DNA of 64,000 nucleotides from Acidisoma silvae (GTDB lineage Bacteria > Pseudomonadota > Alphaproteobacteria > Acetobacterales > Acetobacteraceae). Shown one piece after another: positions 53,724-62,179 of the stretch (the first letter of the stretch is position 1; each line of letters opens with the position of its first letter). The DNA lies in contig NZ_JAESVB010000008.1 in the NCBI RefSeq assembly GCF_020618775.1, forward strand, positions 1 through 64,000. Reading direction: 5' to 3'. The position numbers and the translations under genes were made by a program. Below the pieces are notes generated by a model that saw only the letters and a program-made list of their open reading frames with translations, ran no database searches and was not told the origin of the DNA.

Positions 53724-54944
53724 ATGAGAATTTCGCCTGACGCCCACGCATCGATACAGCCTGAGATGACCAGGGGAATGGGGTTCTTGTTTGCCGTTGC
53801 CTGTGGCGCGACGACAGCGAATGTCTATTACGCCCAGTCGATTGCCGGCCCCATTGCAGCCAGCCTTCATATCCATGCGAGCCTCGCTGGCCTGATTGTG
53901 ACGGCGACACAGCTTGGCTATGGGTTGGGACTTTTCTTTATCGTCAGCCTTGCCGATCTGGTCGAAAATCGTCGCCTCGTCCTGCTGGCAACGGCCGGAA
54001 CCGTCGTCAGCTTGTTGTGGGTGGCGACAAGCGCCTCCACCGCCAGCTTCCTCGCCGCATCGGTGCTTTTGGGTATCTGCACAGTCGGCAGCCAGATCCT
54101 GGTGCCACTGGCCGTGCATCTCTCCTCTGAAGCGCGGCGCGGACAGGTCATCGGCAGCATCATGGGCGGGCTGGTGACCGGCATCATGCTGTCCCGGCCC
54201 CTCGCGAGCTTTCTCACGGGTCTTTTGGGGTGGCGTGCCATCTTCCTTCTATCGGCGGCTGTGATGCTGGGTCTGTTTGGCGTTCTGTGGTGGCGCTTAC
54301 CTGGCTGGAGACCACGTTCCGGCCGCAGCTACGGGGCGACGCTGAAATCGATCCTGCGCTTGCTTGCGACCCTGCGACCGCTGCAACGCCGTGCGGCTTA
54401 TCAAGGCACCCTGTTCGCTGTCTTCAACATGTTTTGGACGGCGGCGCCGCTCATGCTGCATGACCGCTTTGGCTTCAATAAAACTGAGATCGCTGCCTTT
54501 GCCCTGGCAGGTGCCGCTGGCGCTTTGACAGCGCCGCTGGCAGGTCGGGCAGCAGATCGGGGCTTTTCCAGGCGAGGCACCGGTCTCGTTCTGTGCTGCG
54601 CCGCCTTTGCGCTGCTGGTCAGTGGCTGGGGACAGGCATTGGCCTCGGTTGCCGTTATGGTCGTCGCCGCCCTCATTCTCGATGGCGCTGTCCAGGCCAA
54701 TCAGGTGTTCGGCCAACGTATTGTGCAGAGCATAGACCCGAAGGCGCGGGGGCGCCTCAACGCGGCCTATATGACGGTGATCTTCATATGCGGCGCAGTC
54801 GGCTCAGCACTTGGATCTTTGACCTATTACCACGGGGGCTGGTGGCTGACTGCGTCGGTCGGCATCCTTATGCCGCTCGTCGTCTTTACGGTTTTTCTTA
54901 CAGAAAATCCTATGCAAGCCGCCCCAGCGAAAGGGCTGTCCTGA
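53724..54944 (+). CDS. MFS transporter
   Basis: A 406-residue major facilitator with about twelve helices. The ADLVENRR loop 2-3 corresponds to the MFS signature (GxLaDrxGRR), and a central loop at about 195-215 (WRPRSGRSYG) separates the halves. Resembles drug/proton antiporter or YnfM-type proteins. ATG 53724 is the first start in frame. It is monocistronic, with no linked regulator. Confidence 0.87.
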   Translation: MRISPDAHASIQPEMTRGMGFLFAVACGATTANVYYAQSIAGPIAASLHIHASLAGLIVTATQLGYGLGLFFIVSLADLVENRRLVLLATAGTVVSLLWVATSASTASFLAASVLLGICTVGSQILVPLAVHLSSEARRGQVIGSIMGGLVTGIMLSRPLASFLTGLLGWRAIFLLSAAVMLGLFGVLWWRLPGWRPRSGRSYGATLKSILRLLATLRPLQRRAAYQGTLFAVFNMFWTAAPLMLHDRFGFNKTEIAAFALAGAAGALTAPLAGRAADRGFSRRGTGLVLCCAAFALLVSGWGQALASVAVMVVAALILDGAVQANQVFGQRIVQSIDPKARGRLNAAYMTVIFICGAVGSALGSLTYYHGGWWLTASVGILMPLVVFTVFLTENPMQAAPAKGLS

Positions 54945-54999
54945 CGTGGCATGACGGCTTGTCGCAATACTGATTGCTTCAGCGCATAGCGCGTTTCAA

Positions 55000-55890
55000 T
55001 TATTTTCGCAGAGCGGAGCCGAGCCGCTTCAAATCCTCGGCAGACGGCAAGGCCGCATAGGCTCCGGCCCGCGTCACGGTCTCGGCCGCTGCCGACTGGC
55101 CGAATTGCAGAGCCTCCAGCAGCGAATTGCCTCGCGCCAGCGCGGCAGCCAGGACGCCGCATAGCGTATCGCCGGCGCCGGTCGTGTCCAAAGCCACAAC
55201 CTTTGGCGCGGGCAGGGTGCACAGCCCATCGGCCGTCGCCAGAACGGCGCCCGCGCTGCCGAGGGTGATGATGACGCAACGCGCGCCCATCGTCTGCATC
55301 CTGGTCGCTGCTGCCGTACCTTCGCAGCCGGTAATCTCGGCAGTCTCGACGCTATTGGCAATCACGACATCGCAAAATGGCAGAAGCTCAGCCACCGGCC
55401 AGCGCAGCGGTGCGGTATTGAAGATCACGCGGCCCGGCGTGGCCCGCATCGCGGCCTTTGTTGCGGCCAAGGATAGATTGCCTTGCAGCAGCAGCCAGTC
55501 GTCAGGCCCGGCACGGCGGGCGAACTGCTCAGCCGCCGCCACATCAAGCCCGTCTGCCGCAAGGCCCGCGGTCGCAATGCAGTTCTCGCCCTCCGGCGTC
55601 ACCATGATGACGGAGAGATCGGTCGGCTGGTCAAGCGCGATCGCCTCGAAAGTCAAAGGCTCCTGCGCCAGCACAGCTTTCAGCTGCGCGGCGTCGCTGT
55701 CCCGGCCGATAGGCGCGGCAAAGATGACCTGAGCGCCGGCGCGGCCAGCGGTCACGGCCTGATTGAGCCCCTTGCCGCCGGGCGCGCGCGCCACGTCATG
55801 CGCCACCAGCGTCTCGCCCGGTGCGGGCAGTCGGGCCATGCCGAGGGACAGGTCCATCCCGGCATTGCCCAGAACATAGACAAGGCTCAT
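55000..55890 (-). CDS. PfkB-family sugar/nucleoside kinase (ribokinase-like)
   Basis: A 296-residue kinase of the ribokinase family: N-terminal APGGKGLNQAVTAGR substrate motif, NTAPLRWP, and the C-terminal anion hole TTGAGDTLCGVLAAAL with catalytic D241. Substrates in the family are ribose, nucleosides, fructose phosphates or the thiamin pyrimidine. ATG 55890 overlaps the BtpA-type gene stop (ATGA). Last gene of the operon. Confidence 0.9.
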   Translation of the reverse strand: MSLVYVLGNAGMDLSLGMARLPAPGETLVAHDVARAPGGKGLNQAVTAGRAGAQVIFAAPIGRDSDAAQLKAVLAQEPLTFEAIALDQPTDLSVIMVTPEGENCIATAGLAADGLDVAAAEQFARRAGPDDWLLLQGNLSLAATKAAMRATPGRVIFNTAPLRWPVAELLPFCDVVIANSVETAEITGCEGTAAATRMQTMGARCVIITLGSAGAVLATADGLCTLPAPKVVALDTTGAGDTLCGVLAAALARGNSLLEALQFGQSAAAETVTRAGAYAALPSAEDLKRLGSALRK

Positions 55891-56732
55891 GCGCGGACGC
55901 GATCGGCCTCGGCCATGAAGACCTTGACCCGCTCGGGGTCGACCTCGTTCCACCAGACACCATCGCGTTTCAAAAAGCTGGCGATGATGACGCCATCCGC
56001 GATGCTGAGGATCTCGCCGACATTCTGCGGCGTCACGCCCGAACCGATAACCACGGGCAGGCTACAGCCTTCGCCGATGGCGCGGATTTCGTCCGTCGTC
56101 GCGGCATCGCCCGTGCGCTGGCCGGTGGCGATGGCGACATCGGCATCGAAGAACTCGGCGTCCCGCGCCAGTTCCGGGATCGTGCGGTCACCGGTAATGG
56201 CATGTGCCCCGTGCTTGACATGAACATCCGCGAAGACCTTGACGGCGCGTGCTTGCAGCCAGGCGCGGTAGCGCATGGCCTGCCCGGCCGGGCCGTCCAT
56301 CAACCCTTCATTGGCGACATAGGCATTGGTCCACTGGTTCACCCGCACGAAGGCCGCATTGGCCGCTTTCGCGACGGCCAAAGCCTGAATCGCGCCATTG
56401 GCCAGCACATTGACGCCGACCGTCAGCTTGCTCGCGCGACGCACCGCGTCCGTCATCACCGCCATGCAGGCGGCGGTTTCCGGTCCCAGCTGATCGGGCT
56501 TGGCGAAGGGAATATCGCCGTGATTCTCGACGATCAGCCCATCCAGACCGCCGGCCTCGTAACGGCGGGCTTCCTCGACCGCATAGGCGACGATGCTGTC
56601 CATGCTCTCGCCCTCATAAGCGGGGGATCCGGGCAAGGGGCGCGAATGAATGACGCCGATCACCACCTTGCGGCGGCCGAACAGGCTTTCCAGCGCATGG
56701 GGCTTGGTCTTGAAGACGGGTTTCGCGGACAT
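55887..56732 (-). CDS. BtpA/SgcQ-family TIM-barrel protein
   Basis: A 281-residue protein of the BtpA/SgcQ family: VVIGVIHSRPLPGSP, GGLDGLIVENHGDIPF, FVRVNQWTNAYV, KVFADVHVKHGAH and VVIGSGVTPQNVGEIL are its landmark strands. BtpA was linked to photosystem I stability in cyanobacteria, SgcQ to an Escherichia coli sugar operon; the reaction is unknown. The phosphate-binding-like GSGVTPQN loop suggests a sugar-phosphate ligand. ATG 56732 overlaps the TenA stop by one base. Confidence 0.88.
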   Translation of the reverse strand: MSAKPVFKTKPHALESLFGRRKVVIGVIHSRPLPGSPAYEGESMDSIVAYAVEEARRYEAGGLDGLIVENHGDIPFAKPDQLGPETAACMAVMTDAVRRASKLTVGVNVLANGAIQALAVAKAANAAFVRVNQWTNAYVANEGLMDGPAGQAMRYRAWLQARAVKVFADVHVKHGAHAITGDRTIPELARDAEFFDADVAIATGQRTGDAATTDEIRAIGEGCSLPVVIGSGVTPQNVGEILSIADGVIIASFLKRDGVWWNEVDPERVKVFMAEADRVRA

Positions 56733-57403
56733 CAGGCGTTTCCTTCGGCCTTCGGCACAGGCCATGTACTGTCATAGGCGGCTTCATGGAAGTCGATTTC
56801 AAGCTGTAGCGCGCGGCCGAACAGATCCGCCAGGCGCATGCGGCCGGCGTCATCCAAAGCTGCCGCCTCGCGGTCCACTTCGGCGCGCAGCCAGTCCGCG
56901 CCGCTGAGGAAGTCCGGCTCGGCATGAAGCTGCACCCAGGCGCGCAGCATGGGCTCGGTGCTCGGGTGCTGATGCGCTCGCATGCACCAGGTGCCATACA
57001 TCCATTCCGCCGCCATCATGATGGTGACGATGGCGGCATAATCGCCGTCTTCCGCAATCCCAAGCATCCCTGTCGCAAAGTCATCGACGGCTTTGGGCAG
57101 GGGGGAACCCTTAGTGCCGATGCCAAGCGCGGCAAAGCAGTCCTGAAACCAGACAAGCTGCGCCTCGGACAGCGCCGACAGCGTCGCGATCAGCTTGCGC
57201 TGCTGTGCGAAACCCGGCGCTTTGAGCAGAGCATGGCCGAAAATGAGTACAGCCGTTTCGACAAAGGCATGTTCGAAGAAGAAATAGCGCCGCAAAACGT
57301 CCAGCGGCAGCTGGTCCTTTTCAATATCGGTGACGAAGCGATGCGTCTGCATCGCTTCCCACAGATACTGATTTTGGGATCTGATCCAGTCCGAATGTCT
57401 CAC
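56732..57403 (-). CDS. TenA-family protein lacking the active-site cysteine
   Basis: A 223-residue all-helical TenA/thiaminase II-fold protein. The catalytic Cys of TenA (context LPCxW) is replaced: this sequence reads MMAAEWMY with A132-E133-W134. An acidic E44 sits at the substrate-binding Asp44 position of Bacillus TenA. This matches the cysteine-less TenA_E type, some of which act as amidohydrolases or hydrolases on thiamin breakdown products. GTG 57403 overlaps the previous stop (GTGA); upstream frame to 57487 lies in that gene. No thi gene or TPP riboswitch adjoins. Confidence 0.85.
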   Translation of the reverse strand: MRHSDWIRSQNQYLWEAMQTHRFVTDIEKDQLPLDVLRRYFFFEHAFVETAVLIFGHALLKAPGFAQQRKLIATLSALSEAQLVWFQDCFAALGIGTKGSPLPKAVDDFATGMLGIAEDGDYAAIVTIMMAAEWMYGTWCMRAHQHPSTEPMLRAWVQLHAEPDFLSGADWLRAEVDREAAALDDAGRMRLADLFGRALQLEIDFHEAAYDSTWPVPKAEGNA

Positions 57404-58170
57404 TGCGCCGCTTCCGTCAGCCAGGTCAGCAGGTTCCGCCACAGCTTGCCATAGCCTTCCCAGGCGACGAATTCGTTCGGAACCCAATGCGGCCCGATGT
57501 CGGATGTCCAGGCCGCGGTGCGGCCCTTGCCGTGGCGACCGGTCACCAGCAGCGGATAGCCGCCTTCTTCAGCCGGCAGCTTCGCCACGACATGCGCGCC
57601 GGGCTTCAACTCAACTTCGTTGGCCCCCAGAAGCACGGGCCAGGGCCCTGTGATGTCCTTCACGATCGGATGAGCGGGATCGGTGACGTCTGCCGTGAAG
57701 CCGTCTGGCACTTCCACGCGGTCGTCATAAGGCAGGCAGGTCACGGGTAGAGCGTCTTCCACCGGCGTCTTCCGCCAGCGGCCACGCCCGTCGATGCCCT
57801 GGAAGCTGAAATAGCCGCCGATCATGGCGAGGCCACCGCCGGCTGCGGTCCAATCCCGGATCAGCTTCAGGCGGTTCGGCATCGGCTTGCCCTGTAGCCA
57901 GACGGCGGGCGGCAGCAGCAGCGTATTGGCGCCGATATCGGACAGCAGCATGGCCTTATATTCGGCAAGCCCGGCGGCATCGAAGGGAAACCCCTCGGAG
58001 GCGACATGCGACGGCATATAGGTCAGCTCGAATGGGCTGTCCTTCAGCGCCGCGACCAGCGGCTCTGCGCCCAGATGGAAAGTCACGCTGCCGAACTGGT
58101 CGAAACCCTTGAAATGCGTTGCTGACGTGACCCAGCTTTCGCCAACCAGCAGCACCTTTGTCTTAGTCAC
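57400..58170 (-). CDS. Glutamine amidotransferase-like protein (GATase1-like, PF07090 type)
   Basis: A 256-residue flavodoxin-like protein of the putative glutamine amidotransferase group. VLLVGESWVTSATHFKGFDQF at the N-terminus and AGGGLAMIGGYFSFQG in the middle are typical. No nucleophilic Cys elbow (GxCxG) is present at the expected place; MIGGYFS occupies it. A glutaminase role is therefore unlikely and the actual activity is unknown. Begins 12 bases after the phosphotriesterase-family gene. Confidence 0.78.
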   Translation of the reverse strand: MTKTKVLLVGESWVTSATHFKGFDQFGSVTFHLGAEPLVAALKDSPFELTYMPSHVASEGFPFDAAGLAEYKAMLLSDIGANTLLLPPAVWLQGKPMPNRLKLIRDWTAAGGGLAMIGGYFSFQGIDGRGRWRKTPVEDALPVTCLPYDDRVEVPDGFTADVTDPAHPIVKDITGPWPVLLGANEVELKPGAHVVAKLPAEEGGYPLLVTGRHGKGRTAAWTSDIGPHWVPNEFVAWEGYGKLWRNLLTWLTEAAQ

Positions 58171-58182
58171 GATCGATCAATC

Positions 58183-59253
58183 CTATTCTTTGGCGTGGGT
58201 CTGAAACACGTCACGGGGATTGTTGATCATCAGATCCGTGATGGTCTGCTGATCAACGCCGTGGCGGCGCAGGCGTGGAATGAAATGTTTCTGCAGATAG
58301 GCATAGCCGAAGCCGCCGTAGTGGGTCAGCATCATCTTCAGGAAAACATCCTGCGACATCAGGATGCGGGATCCGAATCCCCGGTCGATCAGGGCTGCGA
58401 TGGCGGTCGCGTTATCCTCGTCGGACGGGCACTGGGCCTGTTGATCGGCATAGAAGACATCCATGCCGATCATGTCGTATTCCAGAAAGGCGCCACGTTC
58501 AGCGAGTGCCGATTGATAGTCCAAATCTTTGCCGGACGGATTCATATGACACAGCACCGTATGGCGCAGGTCGCCGCCCTCGGCTGCGACGATATCAAGA
58601 ACCCTATGGCCGTAACGGTACCAGGCGGGAAGATGGATCATCAGCGGGAGTCCGCAGCGCGCCTGCGCCTGGGCAGCGCCGCGCAGCGACTTTTCCTCGA
58701 TCGCGGTGAATCCGGGGGAGACGCCGATCTCCCCGATGATGCCGATCTTCACGCCGCTGTCGCCGATGCCATGCAGCGCTTCGCCGACGATTTCGTCTGC
58801 GATCGCTTCAACAGTCATCTCCGCCAGACGTGGCGGGGTTGACCCTTCCAGGTAAAAGCCACCGCCGGTGATGATGTTCAGACCCGTTTCGCGCGCCATG
58901 CGCTGATGCGCCAGCGGGTCGCGTCCGATGCCGGAACAGGTGGGGTCAACCACGCTGCGCCCGCCAAGGTCGGCCACCGGCAGCAGTTCGGCGATGGCCA
59001 GGCGCTCATCATCCAACCGGCAATTATCGAGATTGACGAATGGGTCCATCCGCAGCTCGCCCAGGATGCCGATACTGACGGGCTCGCAGGCGAGACGCCG
59101 GCGCTCGGGTTCCTTCGGCTTGTGCCACCAGCAGCTGCAATCATTCAGCAGATGCTCGTGCATCAAGGTAACGCCAAGGTCTTCCGCCCGGATCGGGCCG
59201 AGCACCGTCATCACCTGGCCCGACCGGATATGCGCTTCCGAAAGCTCGCTCAC
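58183..59253 (-). CDS. Phosphotriesterase-family metal-dependent hydrolase (Php-like)
   Basis: A 356-residue amidohydrolase-superfamily TIM barrel. HxH motif is H32/H34 (LMHEHLL). The bridging residue is E175 in IIGEIG, as in PHP-type proteins, rather than the carboxylated lysine of true phosphotriesterases. H207 (MIHLPA), the LCHMNPSG histidine and a late SQDV Asp complete the site. GTG 59253 overlaps the permease stop (GTGA). Probable lactonase, esterase or amidohydrolase on the imported substrate. Confidence 0.87.
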   Translation of the reverse strand: MSELSEAHIRSGQVMTVLGPIRAEDLGVTLMHEHLLNDCSCWWHKPKEPERRRLACEPVSIGILGELRMDPFVNLDNCRLDDERLAIAELLPVADLGGRSVVDPTCSGIGRDPLAHQRMARETGLNIITGGGFYLEGSTPPRLAEMTVEAIADEIVGEALHGIGDSGVKIGIIGEIGVSPGFTAIEEKSLRGAAQAQARCGLPLMIHLPAWYRYGHRVLDIVAAEGGDLRHTVLCHMNPSGKDLDYQSALAERGAFLEYDMIGMDVFYADQQAQCPSDEDNATAIAALIDRGFGSRILMSQDVFLKMMLTHYGGFGYAYLQKHFIPRLRRHGVDQQTITDLMINNPRDVFQTHAKE

Positions 59254-60254
59254 CCTTTTCGGCCCGCAGAAAGGCGGCCGAAGATGCGCGTGTTCAGCCA
59301 GATGGCGAGCAGGATAATGGCGCCTGTCACAATCTGCACCAGGAAGGGCGAGGTATGGACCAGGATCAGCCCATTGCCGATGACCCCGATTGTCAGCGCA
59401 CCCAGAACCGTGCCCAGAATAGTGCCGGTGCCGCCGAGCAGCGATGTGCCGCCCAGAACAACCGCCGCGATGACATCCAGTTCGAAACCTTCGGCGGCGT
59501 TGGAAGAGCCTGACCCGAGGCGCCCTGCGATCAGCAACCCGGCCAGGGCCGAAGTTATCCCCGTCAGCACAAAGACCGAGGTCAGAATGCGGGCGGACGG
59601 GATGCCGACACGGCGCGCGGCTTCGGCATTGGCGCCGACAGCGGTGACATAGCGGCCGTATTTCGTCTCCCGCAGCACGAAGGCGCCGATCGCCAGAATG
59701 ACAATCGCCAGGATTGCAGGAATCGGAAAACCGAAGATCCAGCCACGGCCGATGGCCAGCAAGGGTGCCGCACTCGGCTCGTCGATCGGAATGGAATAGC
59801 CTTTGGTCAGCAGCAGGGCGATGCCGCGCAGGATGGAGAGCCCGGCGAGCGTCACAATGAAGGCCGGAATTTTCTGATAGGAGACGAACCAGCCCTGGGC
59901 CAAGCCCACGATGCCGCCGAGAATCAGAACAAGCACGGTCGCGAGCGGCCAGGGCAAGCCTGCCTGAAGCGCCAGCGCGCAAACGGCATTCGTCAAGGCA
60001 ACGATGGAACCGACCGATAGATCGATGCCACCCGTCGTGATGACGAAGGTCATGCCCACCGCCGTTACCAGCAGCGGCGCCATCTGCCGCAAGACATTGA
60101 GCAGATTGTCCGGCATCAGAAAGAACGGCGACAAAATCGAAAACAGCAGGCAGCAGAGGACAAAGAAGACCGTTATCGACAGAACCTGCGCGTGTTCGAT
60201 CAGAAAATCATGCCAGCTGCGGGAAGGAGCGGGGATGGTTGCATGACGGCTCAT
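59250..60254 (-). CDS. Ribose-type ABC transporter permease (RbsC family)
   Basis: A 334-residue CUT2 permease with about ten helices. Family landmarks are TTGGIDLSVGSIVALTN, PAFIVTLAGLSILRGIALL, YGRYVTAVGANAEAARRVGI and AAVVLGGTSLLGGTGT. ATGA overlap with the ATPase gene. Forms a homodimeric channel. Confidence 0.92.
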   Translation of the reverse strand: MSRHATIPAPSRSWHDFLIEHAQVLSITVFFVLCCLLFSILSPFFLMPDNLLNVLRQMAPLLVTAVGMTFVITTGGIDLSVGSIVALTNAVCALALQAGLPWPLATVLVLILGGIVGLAQGWFVSYQKIPAFIVTLAGLSILRGIALLLTKGYSIPIDEPSAAPLLAIGRGWIFGFPIPAILAIVILAIGAFVLRETKYGRYVTAVGANAEAARRVGIPSARILTSVFVLTGITSALAGLLIAGRLGSGSSNAAEGFELDVIAAVVLGGTSLLGGTGTILGTVLGALTIGVIGNGLILVHTSPFLVQIVTGAIILLAIWLNTRIFGRLSAGRKG

Positions 60255-61030
60255 GACCCGGCTCCCATCCTGTCCAAGGCTGCGGCTTCCTGGCGGTTGC
60301 CGCCCACGATCAGCTTCACGATCTCATCCAGATTGGTGTCTTCCATGCGCCGCTCTGCGACCTTGTTGCCTTCATACATGAAGGCAATACGGTCGCAAAC
60401 GCGGAACAGATCCTGTAGGCGGTGCGTGACGAGCACCACCGCCACGCCCTGAGCCTTGACGCGATTGATCAGCGCCAGAACCGCTTCCACCTCAGCGACG
60501 GCCAGGGCGGAGGTTGGCTCATCAAGCAAAAGAACGCGGGGCGCGAAAGATGCCGCGCGGGCAATGGCAATGGACTGCCGCTGGCCGCCCGACAGCATCG
60601 CGACCTTGGCGCGCATGTCGGGGATGCGGATATCCAACGCATCCAGCATTTGGCGGCCCTTCTGCAGCATTTCGGTCTTTCTGAGAACACCTCCGCGCGA
60701 CAGCTCGCGTCCCAGGAACAGATTGCCGGCGACGTCGATCGTGTCGCAGAGGCTAAGATCCTGGTAGACCATTTCGATGCGGTGACGGCGTGCCTCGCCC
60801 GGCCCCGCAATATGCACGACCTCGCCCCCGAGGCGGATTTCTCCACCGTCGGGGATATAGGCGCCGGACATGACCTTGCTCAGCGTGGACTTGCCGGCGG
60901 CATTATCGCCGACAAGCCCCAGGCACTCGCCGCCATAGAGATCGAGATCGATGCCTTTCAGCACCGTATTCGATCCAAAGACCTTGCGGATGCCGCTGAG
61001 CGACATCAGCGGTTCGGCGGAGCGGCTCAT
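60251..61030 (-). CDS. Ribose-type ABC transporter ATP-binding protein (single domain)
   Basis: A 259-residue ATPase with Walker A GDNAAGKSTLSK, signature LSGGQRQSIAIARA, Walker [14 protein letters not shown] and VTHRLQD. RbsA-type proteins usually have two fused ATPase domains of about 500 residues; this one has a single domain and probably dimerises, as in FrcA-type systems. Overlaps both neighbours by four bases. Confidence 0.9.
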   Translation of the reverse strand: MSRSAEPLMSLSGIRKVFGSNTVLKGIDLDLYGGECLGLVGDNAAGKSTLSKVMSGAYIPDGGEIRLGGEVVHIAGPGEARRHRIEMVYQDLSLCDTIDVAGNLFLGRELSRGGVLRKTEMLQKGRQMLDALDIRIPDMRAKVAMLSGGQRQSIAIARAASFAPRVLLLDEPTSALAVAEVEAVLALINRVKAQGVAVVLVTHRLQDLFRVCDRIAFMYEGNKVAERRMEDTNLDEIVKLIVGGNRQEAAALDRMGAGS

Positions 61031-61980
61031 GCCTTGTAGACAGCCCGGAACGGACCGACATTGCTTTTGGTGACGATCGTGACAGGAACAGGGATGGTCG
61101 CCGGCACGCTGCTGCCTTTCAGCTTGGCGGCAAGCGCCTGCACAGCGGCGCGGCCCATGCCTTCCGGGTCCTGCTGCACGACCGCGACGACATAGCCGGC
61201 GTCAATCGCGGCGATCGCCTGGGCGGTCAGATCCCAGCCGAAGATTTTGATCTTGTCCTGCAGGCCCTGGCTTTGTACGGCGGCGATGGCGCCCAGCAGC
61301 GCGGGCTCACCGGTCGCATAGATGGTGTTGATGTCCGGGTTACCGGTCAGCAGTGATTCGGCAACGTTCAGCGCCGTATCCTGGATATTGCGGCCATCGA
61401 CGACACCGGCGACCGAAACGCCAGCCGTTCCCTTGATCGCGTCAAGGAAAGCCGACTGCCGCTGGTTCTGAATGAAGGAGTTGAGCGCGCCGACAACGCC
61501 GATCCGCGCATGGCCTTTCATCTCGCTCTTGACATAGGGCAGGAAGACATCAGCCAGCATCTTGCCGGCGGTCTGGTTGTCGACACCCACCTGTGCCAGC
61601 TGCGGCCCCTTGGGCAAAACGGCGTCGACGGCGACGACCGGAATATGCGCGGCTGCGGCTTCCTGAATGGCGGGCATCAGGCCATTGACGTCGATCGCGT
61701 CGACAACAATGCCCTGAACCTTCTGCTGGATATAGGCTTCGATCGCATTGTTCTGTGCGGTCGGCTCGTCATTGGCATTGAAGATAACAAGATTGGCACC
61801 GGCGGCTTTCGCCGCTGCGGCCGCGCCGGTCTGCATCTGATTGAAGAACAGAGCCTGTTCGTTGATCTGGATCAGGGCGAAGGTCGGCTTCTGCGCGGCC
61901 AGCGCAGGTGCGGCAACAAGGCCCGTTACAGCCACGCCCAAAGTGCCGCGCAGTGCCGCGCGACGGGTAATCTCGGTCAT
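61027..61980 (-). CDS. Ribose/galactose-type periplasmic binding protein
   Basis: A 317-residue RbsB-like protein with a Tat-like signal (TRRAALRG, hydrophobic core, ALAA). Body motifs include FALIQINEQALFFNQMQTGAA, VVDAIDVNGLMPAIQEA and NTIYATGEPALLGAIAA. First gene of the operon; a 16-bp LacI-type palindrome lies 110 bp upstream. Confidence 0.91.
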   Translation of the reverse strand: MTEITRRAALRGTLGVAVTGLVAAPALAAQKPTFALIQINEQALFFNQMQTGAAAAAKAAGANLVIFNANDEPTAQNNAIEAYIQQKVQGIVVDAIDVNGLMPAIQEAAAAHIPVVAVDAVLPKGPQLAQVGVDNQTAGKMLADVFLPYVKSEMKGHARIGVVGALNSFIQNQRQSAFLDAIKGTAGVSVAGVVDGRNIQDTALNVAESLLTGNPDINTIYATGEPALLGAIAAVQSQGLQDKIKIFGWDLTAQAIAAIDAGYVVAVVQQDPEGMGRAAVQALAAKLKGSSVPATIPVPVTIVTKSNVGPFRAVYKA

Positions 61981-62090
61981 TCCTAACGATTCCTCAAATA
62001 ACGCGCCGTCGCGCTGTCGCGGAGACGCGCGGTCGGCAACAGAAAATGTGAAGCTGGTCCGAAGCCGCGTCCTCGGTTTCAGGCCGGATA

Positions 62091-62106
62091 AGTAAACCGG
62101 TTTACT
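62091..62106. promoter_or_regulatory. LacI-family operator
   Basis: AGTAAACCGGTTTACT is a perfect 16-bp palindrome with the central CG typical of LacI/GalR operators. It lies between the LacI gene stop and the start of the binding-protein gene, in the promoter region of the minus-strand operon. The LacI protein at 62180-63208 is the expected binder. Confidence 0.75.
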
Positions 62107-62179
62107 AATTGCGTGCTGCGATGCAGCGCGTCAAGAGGAATCTGCAAAACTGTCAGCCTGGATAGGAAAGGGTTGCAGA

